From the NCBI GenBank assembly GCA_021776195.1, contig JAJFGK010000160.1, forward strand, positions 1 to 31,236: a stretch of DNA of 31,236 nucleotides. The letters run 5' to 3'. A model generated the notes under the pieces. It was not told the DNA's origin. It searched no databases and saw nothing but the letters and a program-made list of their open reading frames with translations. Origin of the DNA: Kiloniellaceae bacterium (GTDB taxonomy: Bacteria > Pseudomonadota > Alphaproteobacteria > Kiloniellales > Kiloniellaceae). A program made the translations under genes and the position numbers. Position 1 is the first letter of the stretch. Every line of letters begins with the position of its first letter. Below are positions 7,216 to 15,332 of this stretch, piece by piece.

Positions 7216-8349
7216 GTGACTGACCAACGGATCGATACGATTGGCGAACTGAACGGCGTCCTCGGACGGCTCCAGCAACTGCGAAGCCAGATGGTCTCGG
7301 ACGCCCGCGACGAGCTGACCGAGAAGCCCGGCCAGGCGGAGCTGATCAATCAGTACATCGCCGAGGCCGAGGCCGCCATCATGGCGGCGCTGAACCCCAA
7401 GCCCGGCGACCCGAAGAACGACGGCGGACTGACCAAAATGATCGGTCTCGGGGACCGGGTCGCGGCCGCCGCGGGCGGGGCTGCCTCGGCGCCGCTGGTA
7501 CCCGATTACGACGACCAGGTGAGCCGTGAGCGCAATGCCGCCATCGCCGATCTCTATTACCTCTACCAGATGGAGGCTGTCGGCACTTTCCGTGCCGTTC
7601 AGAAAATTCAGCATCTCTTCAAGTCCGGCGAGGTGCGGCTGTCGGATGGCCCGGGCGCGATGTCGCTTTTCCAGTTCGACCGCAAGCGCGTGCTCCGCTA
7701 CACCCTGACAGACCGGCGCGCGGCCTATCGGAAAGTCTTCGGCTACACTGACTCGACGCCACCCGACGGCGCGATCCCGAATGACGCCTTTCACCCGCTG
7801 CTGACCAACTTCTGTCGCCACGTTTCCGCGTTTTTCCAAGACAAGCGTGTCTCGGAGGTGGTGCGTCCCGACAACTCGCGCGAGACCTTCGGCTCCATGT
7901 CCGTGGTCCGGCGTGCCGGGCTCGACCTGCGCCACAATCTCAAGCAGGTCTCTTACGGCCACATCGCGGTGCTGCGTTCCGAGGTCATGGTGCTTCTGCG
8001 GGATGCGTTCGATATTCTGAATTCTGAAGACATCAAGCGCATCTTTGGCGCGGAGACTGGCTGGGAGGTGATGGAGGACGTGCTCAAACAGCACCTGAAA
8101 GAACAACCCTTGACGTCGCAGCGCCACCGCATGGCTGTAACCGGGCGTGACACGATCCGATGGCTGGGCGAGGACTACATCCTCACCGATGTGCGCACCG
8201 ATTTCGAGGCACTCCTCGAGGCGATCGTCGATGCTTGCGACGACTGGCTGACCAGTGCGGGATCCCTTGGACTCAGAAAACGTGCTACAAACTCGGGAGG
8301 TGCCCGCGTGATCGATTTCCGTCCTGCCACCCGACGCAAGCTTGCCTGA
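7216..8349 (+). CDS. Unknown 377-aa protein of the cluster
   Basis: GTG start with AAGGAGG (7201-7207) overlapping the TAA of the gene before it, so translation is coupled. Residues 1-60 are helical (IGELNGVLGRLQQLRSQMV). Residues 67-100 are a Gly/Ala/Pro-rich linker, and 100-345 form one helical domain with aromatic-rich segments such as DLYYLYQMEAVGTFRAVQKI, and FRCHVS-like and LDLRHNLKQVSYGHIAVLRS-like stretches with several His and Arg residues. The tail is basic. No motif that I can assign to an enzyme family, no signal peptide, no membrane helix. The very tight coupling to the 581-aa protein points to a shared complex. Confidence 0.75.
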   Translation: MTDQRIDTIGELNGVLGRLQQLRSQMVSDARDELTEKPGQAELINQYIAEAEAAIMAALNPKPGDPKNDGGLTKMIGLGDRVAAAAGGAASAPLVPDYDDQVSRERNAAIADLYYLYQMEAVGTFRAVQKIQHLFKSGEVRLSDGPGAMSLFQFDRKRVLRYTLTDRRAAYRKVFGYTDSTPPDGAIPNDAFHPLLTNFCRHVSAFFQDKRVSEVVRPDNSRETFGSMSVVRRAGLDLRHNLKQVSYGHIAVLRSEVMVLLRDAFDILNSEDIKRIFGAETGWEVMEDVLKQHLKEQPLTSQRHRMAVTGRDTIRWLGEDYILTDVRTDFEALLEAIVDACDDWLTSAGSLGLRKRATNSGGARVIDFRPATRRKLA

Positions 8350-8394
8350 AAAGGGGTTCAAAGCGGCTTGCTACCTTGACTTGGGGAGAGAGCA

Positions 8395-8667
8395 ATGACT
8401 GCACGATTGTCGTTTGCGGACCTATCGAGGACAACAGAACCGGACTTTTTCGACCCCGGGGTTGAGTTGGCGGCCGAACTGGACCCCCTGACCGCGCGCG
8501 AGTTGGAGATTGCAAGGTTGGTCGCCAAGGGATTTTCCAACAAGGAAGTCGGCCAACTGCTCGACATCAGCCACTGGACCGTTGCCGCCCATCTCAAGGC
8601 GACGTTCCTGAAGCTCGGAATCCGACGCCGGGCTGAACTCGTCTATTCTTTGCGTGGCCTTATCTGA
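8395..8667 (+). CDS. Stand-alone LuxR/GerE-type HTH regulator
   Basis: A 90-aa protein. Residues 30-90 form a complete LuxR C-terminal DNA-binding domain: LTARELEIARLVAKGFSNKE, then the recognition helix region ISHWTVAAHLKATFLKLGI and RRRAELV. There is no receiver, PAS or autoinducer-binding domain, only a short N-terminal extension, so any signal input must come through another protein or through its amount. The ribosome site GGGGAGAGAG (8383-8392) sits close to the ATG. It lies 45 bp after the 377-aa gene and is the likely regulator of the cluster; the inverted repeat at 2153-2177 is a possible target (inference). Confidence 0.85.
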   Translation: MTARLSFADLSRTTEPDFFDPGVELAAELDPLTARELEIARLVAKGFSNKEVGQLLDISHWTVAAHLKATFLKLGIRRRAELVYSLRGLI

Positions 8668-8726
8668 CGGCCGCTTTGGTTCCGCGATGTGGAAAAGGCG
8701 TACCCTGGAGACGGGAGGAAACCTTT

Positions 8727-8813
8727 GTGCCGCGTCGAACCGAGACTGTAACCGAGCCCGCTTCGGCTCTCCTGAGTGAAGTTGGCCAAGACACCAGAAA
8801 GGTTGGGCGATGA
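8727..8813 (+). CDS. 28-codon small ORF coupled to the next gene
   Basis: A GTG at 8727 has an excellent ribosome site (GGGAGG, 8713-8718, 8-nt spacing) and opens a 28-residue frame starting MPRRTETVTEPASALL. Its TGA (8811-8813) overlaps the ATG of the next gene (8810) in ATGA. Ribosome site, spacing and overlap all match the real genes of the cluster, so a translated leader or small protein is plausible. No family can be assigned at this length. It could also simply improve translation of the gene that follows. Confidence 0.45.
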   Translation: MPRRTETVTEPASALLSEVGQDTRKVGR

Positions 8814-9469
8814 CGACGATCCTCGACGACTATCTCGACGCTGAATTCGACGGCATGACAACGGTCTCGATCGACAAGTACGAGGCGAACCTGTTCATGA
8901 CCGTCGGCCGCGCGGCGCAGGTGACACGGCTCGTCGCCGCGGGTCTCAAGTCCCGCATTTTGCGGGGAAAATACGACCGCGGACGGCTAGCCACCGACTC
9001 GGTCTATCGTCAGCAGGTGCTGGACGATCTCGTCAATCCCGCGGTGCGGCGGGTCTACACCGAGGTCATGACGCGCGCCGGCGATATCAAAAACCCCCGG
9101 CCCGGCCACGGACTGGTTCGTGAACTCGCCCGTGCCTACCGTGTGAAGGCCCGGCACTTTGGCTCGATCGTCTCCTCTGTCCTACGCGGGCTTGGCGGGC
9201 TGTTCGAAGATGAGGGCGACCGCATGCGCGATGAGCTGAGCCCGAGAGCCCTGGCACAAGCAGCTCTGAGCAAGGCGCGCGCGCTGCGGCGGACCCACCT
9301 CAGAGTCCGTGGTATGGCGAGAGGCGCCGAACGGGCGCTGATCAAGAGCGAGCTAGAAACGCTCAAGGAGATGGTAGAAAAAGTCATAGGTAGCGGCAAT
9401 CTTACCCAGGACGAGATCGACGAGATCGGAGAAATTGAGACTGCGCTCGAGGCGCGCGTCGAGGACTGA
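8810..9469 (+). CDS. Unknown 219-aa basic helical protein
   Basis: Acidic first 20 residues (ILDDYLDAEFDG) and then a largely helical, Arg/Ala-rich protein: VGRAAQVTRLVAAGLKSRIL at 32-51, RALAQAALSKARALRRTHLR at about 145-165, and a C-terminal coiled coil with alternating Glu/Lys ending in DEIDEIGEIETALEARVED. Residues 100-140 include a glycine-rich VLRGLGGLFEDEGDRM segment. Again acidic start plus basic body, as in the first two cluster genes, but weaker. AAAGG lies 8 nt before the ATG. Last plus-strand gene of the cluster; 29 bp later the OmpA/metallopeptidase gene ends on the other strand. I do not recognise a family. Confidence 0.75.
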   Translation: MTTILDDYLDAEFDGMTTVSIDKYEANLFMTVGRAAQVTRLVAAGLKSRILRGKYDRGRLATDSVYRQQVLDDLVNPAVRRVYTEVMTRAGDIKNPRPGHGLVRELARAYRVKARHFGSIVSSVLRGLGGLFEDEGDRMRDELSPRALAQAALSKARALRRTHLRVRGMARGAERALIKSELETLKEMVEKVIGSGNLTQDEIDEIGEIETALEARVED

Positions 9470-9498
9470 GAAACCTTCTGGGATTCGGCGTCCTACCG

Positions 9499-10953
9499 TC
9501 AGGTCAGGAAACCCATGACATAGTAGCCGTAGTTCTCGGCGTTGATCCGGGCGGTTTTTGAATCGCGCCGTGCGAGGCGGAGAACCGCCCGTCGGCCATA
9601 GGTCTCTACCGGCTGCCAGGCGCCGGTGACCGGGTCCAATGACAGTCGCCCGACGCCGGCCAGATGGGCGATTTCATGAATAACCGTGACCCGACGCGCC
9701 GCCCGCCAGAGCCGCGTTGGTTTACTTGGGGGTTTGCGGAACCAGGCCGGCCCGATGAAAATCTTGTGGGGCCGCGGCTCCATGGGCTGGTTGTACTGGT
9801 CGACCTTGCCGCGCCGTTTCCGGTAGCTCCGGTAGGACCAGCCGGAATCGCCTTGCATCGCGCAACAAGCGTGGAGTCGGTCGCGCTTCCTGTTTTCGGT
9901 CGCCAGCCGGTTGCGGGGAAACTCTCGCAGCCAGAGATCGCCCGGAGGCATCTTGTCCTTGATCGTCCGACACTCTTTGCGGCCGGGCCGTCGACAGTCG
10001 AACGCCTCGACGGTGAGCACCTTCAGCCGGTCGGCACAGGGTCGTCGTCCTGGTGTCGGACGGCCCGCAAACACGTCCCAGATACGCGCGATTCGGGCCT
10101 GCACGAAGCCGAATCCAGCCTTCCCGTCCTCGCTGTAGGGCCCGAACCAGATCCGTTCTGGTCCGGCGTTCCACGCGATCTGCCGCGCCTGCGGATTCAT
10201 GGCCGCCAGCTTGCGCATTCGGCTGCGCGCCCTGTGGCTTGCACGAGCGGAGGCCCGCACCAGCTCTTTGAGTTCCGTCGTATGGTCGCCGCGCATGCAA
10301 AAACGAGCGCTGTCGCGGGCATTTGGCCGCGGGCGAGGCTTCGGTTTGGGGCGGCGCTTTGGCCTGGGTCGGGGCTTCGGGATGGGCGCTGTCCTGAAGA
10401 GATAAACGTCGACGCGGCGATTTCGAGCCCGATTGGCCCGAGCCGTCGCGTCGCCCCGCGTCACCTGGTTCGGGACCAAGGGGACGCTGTCGCCCAGAAA
10501 TCCGACGCGAATGGTCAGATCCGCCCCTCGGATAGGGCTGCAGGCGTACAGCCTGGCCAGGGTCGTTTCGGGTGTTTCGGCCGCCCGCCGGACCTTCAGG
10601 CCGCGTGCCGTCAGTTCCGCCATCAGCGCAAGGGCCACACTTTCCGCCCGTGCCCGGGATCGGGCGAGGTATGTCTTGGGGCTAATGCCGCGCCAGGTCG
10701 CCGCATGTCCAACCAACCGCACACAGCGCACCGGCCGCGTCTTCCGGCCTGACGAGATCTCGGCGGCGATCGCCGCGACCGCCCGGCGATGGGCGCTGGT
10801 GAGGGTGGTGTCGTGGGCCGGGAATGCGCCGAGTCTGTGGGAGGGCGCCAAAGTCTCGCTATTTCCGGCGAGCCGGTCGAGCGGGTCGATCTCTGTTGCG
10901 GAATCGAACATTGGCGAGGATTGCTGGCTGCTCCGTCCAGCCTTCAGGGTCAC
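9499..10953 (-). CDS. OmpA-like domain fused to a putative HExxH metallopeptidase (M35-like)
   Basis: A 484-aa protein. Residues about 50-187 form an OmpA/MotB-type peptidoglycan-binding domain: VRLVGHAATWRG, then YLARSRARAESVALALMAEL and the typical NRARNRRVDVYLF close. A Pro/Arg/Lys linker (190-211) follows. The C-terminal domain carries HEIAHLAGV (H426, E427, H430), then ETYG (450-453) and NAENYGYYV (471-479). HExxH followed by YG and an N-A-(D/E)-x-Y-x-Y end is the pattern of Lys-specific/deuterolysin-like aspzincins; the expected aspartate ligand is not clear here and E450 may replace it. There is no visible signal peptide, which is odd for an OmpA domain. The start (GTG 10953 or ATG 10911) is uncertain since neither has a good ribosome site. 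It converges on the cluster. Confidence 0.75.
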   Translation of the reverse strand: MTLKAGRSSQQSSPMFDSATEIDPLDRLAGNSETLAPSHRLGAFPAHDTTLTSAHRRAVAAIAAEISSGRKTRPVRCVRLVGHAATWRGISPKTYLARSRARAESVALALMAELTARGLKVRRAAETPETTLARLYACSPIRGADLTIRVGFLGDSVPLVPNQVTRGDATARANRARNRRVDVYLFRTAPIPKPRPRPKRRPKPKPRPRPNARDSARFCMRGDHTTELKELVRASARASHRARSRMRKLAAMNPQARQIAWNAGPERIWFGPYSEDGKAGFGFVQARIARIWDVFAGRPTPGRRPCADRLKVLTVEAFDCRRPGRKECRTIKDKMPPGDLWLREFPRNRLATENRKRDRLHACCAMQGDSGWSYRSYRKRRGKVDQYNQPMEPRPHKIFIGPAWFRKPPSKPTRLWRAARRVTVIHEIAHLAGVGRLSLDPVTGAWQPVETYGRRAVLRLARRDSKTARINAENYGYYVMGFLT

Positions 10954-11004
10954 ACGCGGCTGCGGAGGCGTTCAATCGCTCGGCCAGGCTAGCTGACTTT
11001 ACCT

Positions 11005-11025
11005 GGGGGCCATCGAATGGTCCCC
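11005..11025 (-). terminator. Strong stem-loop downstream of the ABC importer operon
   Basis: A 9-bp stem (11005-11013 with 11017-11025, one G-T pair) around a 3-nt loop lies 126 nt after the ATPase stop codon. On the minus strand no U-run follows, so intrinsic termination is not assured; it may protect the mRNA 3' end. The rest of the 197-bp spacer 10954-11150 holds nothing I can support. Confidence 0.35.
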
Positions 11026-11150
11026 ACGGCCAAGAGAGGCTCTCGAAACGGCCCCGTACCCTGCCCCGCCCAATTCCGGTGCAAGAAGTCCGCCACTTAC
11101 CGGCCGATCGAGCGGCCATCCGGCGCGGTCTGATCGGTTTGGCTTTGCCC

Positions 11151-12245
11151 CTACCGGCCCGGCAGGACGCTGGCCTGCTCCGGGCGCCAGCCGATGGGAA
11201 CCGCGTCGCCGATGGTCAGGTTCAGGCGGTCGAGCTCGCGCTGCTGGATCTGGGCCTTGAATTCCTGGCCGTTCTTGACCGCCTCGAAGAAGAGCGTGAC
11301 CAGGGAGCCGACGAACTCCTCGCCGATCAGGGTGCAGTCGATCTTGTTCTCCAGCTCGGCCGCCTCGGCGCCGACCACCATGAGATCGGCGGAGATCACC
11401 AGGGCGCCCTGGGTATCGAGGGTGAATTTCGGCACCCCGGCGGCCTCGGCGGTAAAGACGCCCAGGCCCGGGGCCTTGAGGGCGAAGGAATCGCCGTCGC
11501 GGTAGAACAGATCGCCGCCCAGGATGTTGTTGGTGCCGACGAATTCGGCGACGAAGCGGTTGGCCGGGCTGCGGTAGACCTCGCGCGGCGGCCCGACCTG
11601 CTCGATGCGGCCCTCGGACATGATGACCACCCGGTCGGCCATGGCGAAGGCTTCCGACTGGCTGTGGGTGACATAGACGAAGGTGATGCCGAGATCCTTC
11701 TGCAGCCGCCTCAGCAGGCTTTGCATGCGCACCACAAGGTTGGCGTCGAGGGCCGAGAGCGGCTCGTCCAGCAACAGGATTTCCGGCTCGGTCACCAGCG
11801 CCCGGGCCAGGGCGACGCGCTGCTTCTGGCCCCCGGAGAGCTGGGCGATGTCGCGGTTGGCCAGCTTGCCGATCTCCATTCGGCCGAGCCAGTCGAGCGC
11901 CTTGGCGCGGCGTTCGGCCGGCGCCATGCCGCGCATGCGCAGGCCGAACTCGACGTTCTTGACCACGCTCAGGAAGGGAAAGAGCGCCAGGGACTGCCAG
12001 ACCAGCGGGGTGTCGCGCGCGGAGGGCTTGACCTCGTTCATGCGCCGGCCGTCCAGGCGGATCTCGCCCTCGCTGGGTTGGTCTAACCCGGCCAGCATGC
12101 GCAGGGTCGTGGTCTTGCCGCAGCCCGACGAGCCCATGATGGCCAGGAACTCGCCCTTGTGGATCTCCAGGTCGAGGGCCTGCACGGCGGTGACATCGCC
12201 GAAGCGCTTGACCACCTTGTCGAAGACCACCAGGGGCTCGCTCAT
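11151..12245 (-). CDS. PotA-like ABC importer ATP-binding protein
   Basis: A 364-aa nucleotide-binding subunit that powers import through the two permeases encoded just upstream. Walker A GSSGCGKT at 38-45, Q-loop Q84, signature LSGGQ at 136-140, Walker B ILLLDE at 156-161, D-loop SALD, and switch His H194. Residues 240-364 form the C-terminal TOBE-type regulatory region seen in polyamine/iron/molybdate-type ATPases. The true start is ATG 12245, overlapping the permease stop in ATGA; a much longer frame continues upstream but only shadows the permease gene. Family is PotA; the substrate cannot be told from this subunit. Last gene of the four-gene operon. Confidence 0.93.
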   Translation of the reverse strand: MSEPLVVFDKVVKRFGDVTAVQALDLEIHKGEFLAIMGSSGCGKTTTLRMLAGLDQPSEGEIRLDGRRMNEVKPSARDTPLVWQSLALFPFLSVVKNVEFGLRMRGMAPAERRAKALDWLGRMEIGKLANRDIAQLSGGQKQRVALARALVTEPEILLLDEPLSALDANLVVRMQSLLRRLQKDLGITFVYVTHSQSEAFAMADRVVIMSEGRIEQVGPPREVYRSPANRFVAEFVGTNNILGGDLFYRDGDSFALKAPGLGVFTAEAAGVPKFTLDTQGALVISADLMVVGAEAAELENKIDCTLIGEEFVGSLVTLFFEAVKNGQEFKAQIQQRELDRLNLTIGDAVPIGWRPEQASVLPGR

Positions 12246-13069
12246 GAGGCCTCCGTTTTTTTGTTCTGCTGAGTCATGAAGAAGACCTGGGCCAGGATCA
12301 CCAGGGTCATGGAGACCAGGAAGACGATCGAGCCGATGGCGTTGATCTGCGGGTCGACCTGGCCCTGCAGGACTTCGAGGATGACGACCGGCACGGTCTT
12401 GTTGAGGCCGGAGACGAACCAGGCGACGGCGAACTCGTCGAAGGAAACCGCCATGGTCAGGCAAAAGGCCGAGATGATGGCCGGCCTGGCGAAGGGCAGA
12501 ATGACCAGACTCAGGGCGCGCCATTCGCTGGCCCCCAGGTTCCAGGCCGCGGCCTCGAGCGCCGGGTCCATCTGCGCCAGGCGCAGGCGGATGACCGCCA
12601 TGGCGAAGGGGGTGCAGAGCACCACGTGGGCGATCACGATGGAATGGACCTGGCCCGTCATGGGCAGGATGCCGCCGAAGATCCGGTCGAGCTGGGACAG
12701 CATGGCCAACATGGCCAGCCCCATGATCACCAGCGGGATGGTCGGTGGCAGGAGGGCCAGGGCGAGGTAGAGCTTCTTGCCGAAGAAGTTGAACCGGAAG
12801 TCGGTGTAGGCAGCGCAAAAGCCGATGGTCGTGGCCAGGCAGGCGGTGACCAGGGCGACCGTCAGCGAGGTCCGAAAGGCCTCCCAGATTTCGGAATCGG
12901 CCCAGATCGTCTCGTACCAGTGGGTGGTGAAGTGGCCCAGGGGGATGGAGGGAAAGCGGTCCGAGTTGAAGGAGAAGACGAAACTTGCGGCAATCGGCGC
13001 GAAAATGAAGGCAAAGACCAGCCCCACATAGCCCCAGAGACACCAGCGAAGGATGGTCTCGCGCGCCAT
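12242..13069 (-). CDS. PotC-like ABC importer permease
   Basis: A 275-aa inner-membrane permease with about six transmembrane helices (first at 11-33, YVGLVFAFIFAPIAASFVF). The cytoplasmic EAA loop that contacts the ATPase is ALEAAAWNLGASEWRALSLV. Start ATG 13069 overlaps the previous permease's TGA by one base (TGATG) and its own TGA overlaps the ATPase start by four bases, so the translation of all three is coupled. The PotC family normally pairs with PotB, as here. The frame stays open upstream of 13069 but only shadows the first permease. Confidence 0.92.
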   Translation of the reverse strand: MARETILRWCLWGYVGLVFAFIFAPIAASFVFSFNSDRFPSIPLGHFTTHWYETIWADSEIWEAFRTSLTVALVTACLATTIGFCAAYTDFRFNFFGKKLYLALALLPPTIPLVIMGLAMLAMLSQLDRIFGGILPMTGQVHSIVIAHVVLCTPFAMAVIRLRLAQMDPALEAAAWNLGASEWRALSLVILPFARPAIISAFCLTMAVSFDEFAVAWFVSGLNKTVPVVILEVLQGQVDPQINAIGSIVFLVSMTLVILAQVFFMTQQNKKTEAS

Positions 13070-13959
13070 CAGGCGCGCTTCCGGTAGGCCGCGCCGAGCG
13101 CGGCAAAGGCGACCGCCAGCAGGGTGCCGATCATGGTAATGGCGATCACCGCCGCGCGCGGCCACTGCTGGCCGGACTTGGTGGTGTCGATGATCAGGAT
13201 CGAAAGGGTCGGCGGTTTCGAGCCGCCCAGGTAATAGGGACTGACGAAGTCGCCGAAGGACAGGATGAAGCAGAAAACCGCGCCGATGATGATGCCGACC
13301 TTGGCCAGGGGCAGAATGACCAGCCCCAGGGTCTTCAAGCGCCCGCAGCCCAGGTTCTGCGCCGCCTCGATCAGGTTGCGGTCGATCGCGGCCAGGGACA
13401 AGAGCTGCAGGATCACCACCAGCGGCAGGGTCAGGGTCATATAGCCCACCAGGGTGCCGAACTTGCTGTTCAGCAGGGGAAAGGGTCCCAGGCCGATCTG
13501 GGCGAAGAGGCCGTTGAAGATGCCTTCGCTGCCGAGAAAGATCTGCCAGGAGTAGACGCGCACCAAATAGGACGTGAAGAAGGGAATGATGAGAAAGAAG
13601 ATCGCCCAACGCCGGACCGTGGGCGAGACCTTGAAGGCCAGGGTGTAGGCGCAGGGAAATGCCAGGAGCGAGGCCACCAGGGTCGACAGCAAGGCCATGC
13701 CGAAGGTGATGCCGTAGGCATCCCAGAAGTAGCCCTTCGTGAGCATCTTGATCCAGTTGACGGTCTCGAAGTCCGGCACCATCCGGTAGTTCTTGACCAG
13801 CCAGAAGGAGATCGCGATCAGGAAGACCAAGGGAAAGACGAAAAAAAGGAGCTGCCAGACGATCAGCGGCAGGGCCAAGGTCACGCCGAAGCAGAAGACG
13901 CTCTTGCGCTCCTTGACCATCGCTTTCGCTTGGGCCTTGCGGGTCCAGAAGTCAGTCAT
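13069..13959 (-). CDS. PotB-like ABC importer permease
   Basis: A 296-aa inner-membrane permease: cytoplasmic N-terminus rich in Lys, first helix about 26-54 (ALPLIVWQLLFFVFPLVFL), further helices, then the EAA loop LIEAAQNLGCGRLKTLGLVI. DFVSPYYLGGSK near 240 is typical of the PotB/spermidine-putrescine permease family. It lies 184 bp after the binding-protein gene, with a strong hairpin between, which fits lower expression of the permeases than of the binding protein. Confidence 0.92.
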   Translation of the reverse strand: MTDFWTRKAQAKAMVKERKSVFCFGVTLALPLIVWQLLFFVFPLVFLIAISFWLVKNYRMVPDFETVNWIKMLTKGYFWDAYGITFGMALLSTLVASLLAFPCAYTLAFKVSPTVRRWAIFFLIIPFFTSYLVRVYSWQIFLGSEGIFNGLFAQIGLGPFPLLNSKFGTLVGYMTLTLPLVVILQLLSLAAIDRNLIEAAQNLGCGRLKTLGLVILPLAKVGIIIGAVFCFILSFGDFVSPYYLGGSKPPTLSILIIDTTKSGQQWPRAAVIAITMIGTLLAVAFAALGAAYRKRA

Positions 13960-14031
13960 GAATCACTACACTGCGCGATCTGGGTTCAGTGGGCGTTGTG
14001 GCTTCGATGGCGGGCCAGAGGCGACGCATCG

Positions 14032-14062
14032 CCCCGGAAACCGCAATCGCGGTATCCCGGGG
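14032..14062 (-). promoter_or_regulatory. Stem-loop between binding-protein and permease genes
   Basis: CCCCGG pairs with CCGGGG and, after a small internal loop, ACCGC pairs with GCGGT around AATC. It lies 82 nt past the binding-protein stop on the transcribed strand, without a U-run. Such intercistronic hairpins often stabilise the binding-protein message and reduce read-through to permeases. That role is inferred. Confidence 0.45.
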
Positions 14063-14143
14063 TCTCATGCGGTGCCGCCCGCCGGCCGACCGCCCCAGCC
14101 GGCCAAGATCAGCGCCTCAAGTTTCTGTATTCGCAATTGTTTG

Positions 14144-15295
14144 CTAGGTGTTCTTGAACTCAGACCAGAACTCGTTCCACTCCTCGAGGCTCTGCTGTTT
14201 TGGAAGGTCGCGATAGTGAATGCGGCCTTCCTTGATCAGGGTGATGGGATTGTTCGCGACCCCGTCGACCTGACCGGTGCGTTGGGCTTCGTCGGGTCTC
14301 TGCTCGTTCAATGCCTTCATGCCCGCCTTGGTCACGGCGAAGGCCGGATAGGCCTCCATGCTGGCCGAGCGGACCTGGCCGGCCGGGCTCATGGCGTACT
14401 CGATGTACTTCTTGGCGATGTCTTTCTTGGTCGAGGTGGAGACGATCGAGTAAGACTCGGTCCACTGAATGCCGCCCTCCTTGGGCACCACCGAGCCGAC
14501 CGGCGCGCCGTCCTTCTCGAGAACCCCGGTAACCCAATCGCCGATCCCGACACAGGCCCAGATCTCGCCGTTCTTCAAGGAGGCGAAGGTGCCGCCATAG
14601 TCGAAGAAACCCTTGACCTGGGGCTTCAAGGTTAGGGTCTTTTCCCGCACCTTGGCCCAGGCGTCGGCGGAGATATCGAAGGGGCTGGGATTGGTGTTGC
14701 CGTTCAGCAGGCTGACCTGGCCCAGGTTCGGCAGATGCCAATCGAAGTGGCCGACCGTGCCGGCCAGCTTCGGGTTCCAGTAGACGTCATAGCTCATGGC
14801 CTCTTCGGCGCTGACGTGCTCCTTGTTGTAGGAGACCCCCAGGTGGCCGAAGCGGGTGATCATGGAATAGAGCTTGCCGTCCTTCCAGTGGCCGGGAAAC
14901 TGGGTGAAATCCTCGTGCAGCATGTCGTCGAAGGGATAGTCCGCCGGCTCCAGCTCGTCGATCAGATCGCCCCGGTCGATCAGGATGCGGGCGAACTCGG
15001 CGTCGGTGTGAATGATGTCGAAAGTGCCGGGCGGCGACTGCGCCAGCGCTGCCAGCATGTTGTCCCCGCCGGCATAGTACTTCGGCTTGAACTTGACGTT
15101 ATGCTGCGCCTCGAATTCCTCCACCATGTCGGGCTCGGCCAGGCCGTACCACGACAGCATGTTGATCTCGGTCGTCTGCGCCCAGGCGCGATTGACGAAG
15201 GGTGCGAAGAGCGTGGTCGCCGCCGCGGCGGCACCGACCTTCAGCACTTTGCGCCGGGCCGGTTTTTCGACTTTCGATTTCTTGTCCTCGGGCAT
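14144..15295 (-). CDS. PotD/PotF-like periplasmic substrate-binding protein
   Basis: A 383-aa extracellular solute-binding protein of the polyamine type. The N-terminus has a twin-arginine-like signal (RRKVLK at 14-19, then an Ala-rich core) with likely cleavage after AWA at 39. The mature part starts TTEINMLSWYGLAEPDMVEEF, the usual family opening (NxxxWxxY), and has DIIHTDAEF, GVSYNKEH and YIEYAMSPAGQ as expected. It captures the substrate in the periplasm and hands it to the permeases. The acidic residues that bind the polyamine amino groups cannot be assigned by eye, so the substrate may be something else. GGGAGGAG (15302-15309) is the ribosome site. First gene of the operon. Confidence 0.9.
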   Translation of the reverse strand: MPEDKKSKVEKPARRKVLKVGAAAAATTLFAPFVNRAWAQTTEINMLSWYGLAEPDMVEEFEAQHNVKFKPKYYAGGDNMLAALAQSPPGTFDIIHTDAEFARILIDRGDLIDELEPADYPFDDMLHEDFTQFPGHWKDGKLYSMITRFGHLGVSYNKEHVSAEEAMSYDVYWNPKLAGTVGHFDWHLPNLGQVSLLNGNTNPSPFDISADAWAKVREKTLTLKPQVKGFFDYGGTFASLKNGEIWACVGIGDWVTGVLEKDGAPVGSVVPKEGGIQWTESYSIVSTSTKKDIAKKYIEYAMSPAGQVRSASMEAYPAFAVTKAGMKALNEQRPDEAQRTGQVDGVANNPITLIKEGRIHYRDLPKQQSLEEWNEFWSEFKNT

Positions 15296-15332
15296 GTCTC
15301 ATACTCCTCCCTTGTTCCATTTCATTTGTTGT

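Noticed and set aside
8754..8769. GAGCC/GGCTC hairpin as a terminator
   Set aside because: Only 5 bp, no U-run, and it lies within the small translated ORF.
2373..10953. Contractile injection system, type VI system or prophage
   Set aside because: No sheath, tube, spike, baseplate, AAA+, capsid, portal or terminase gene is present.
12246..13609. Long N-terminal extensions of the ATPase (to 13106) and second permease (to 13609)
   Set aside because: The extra parts lie in other genes' frames; the true starts at 12245 and 13069 overlap upstream stops and begin with family-typical sequence.
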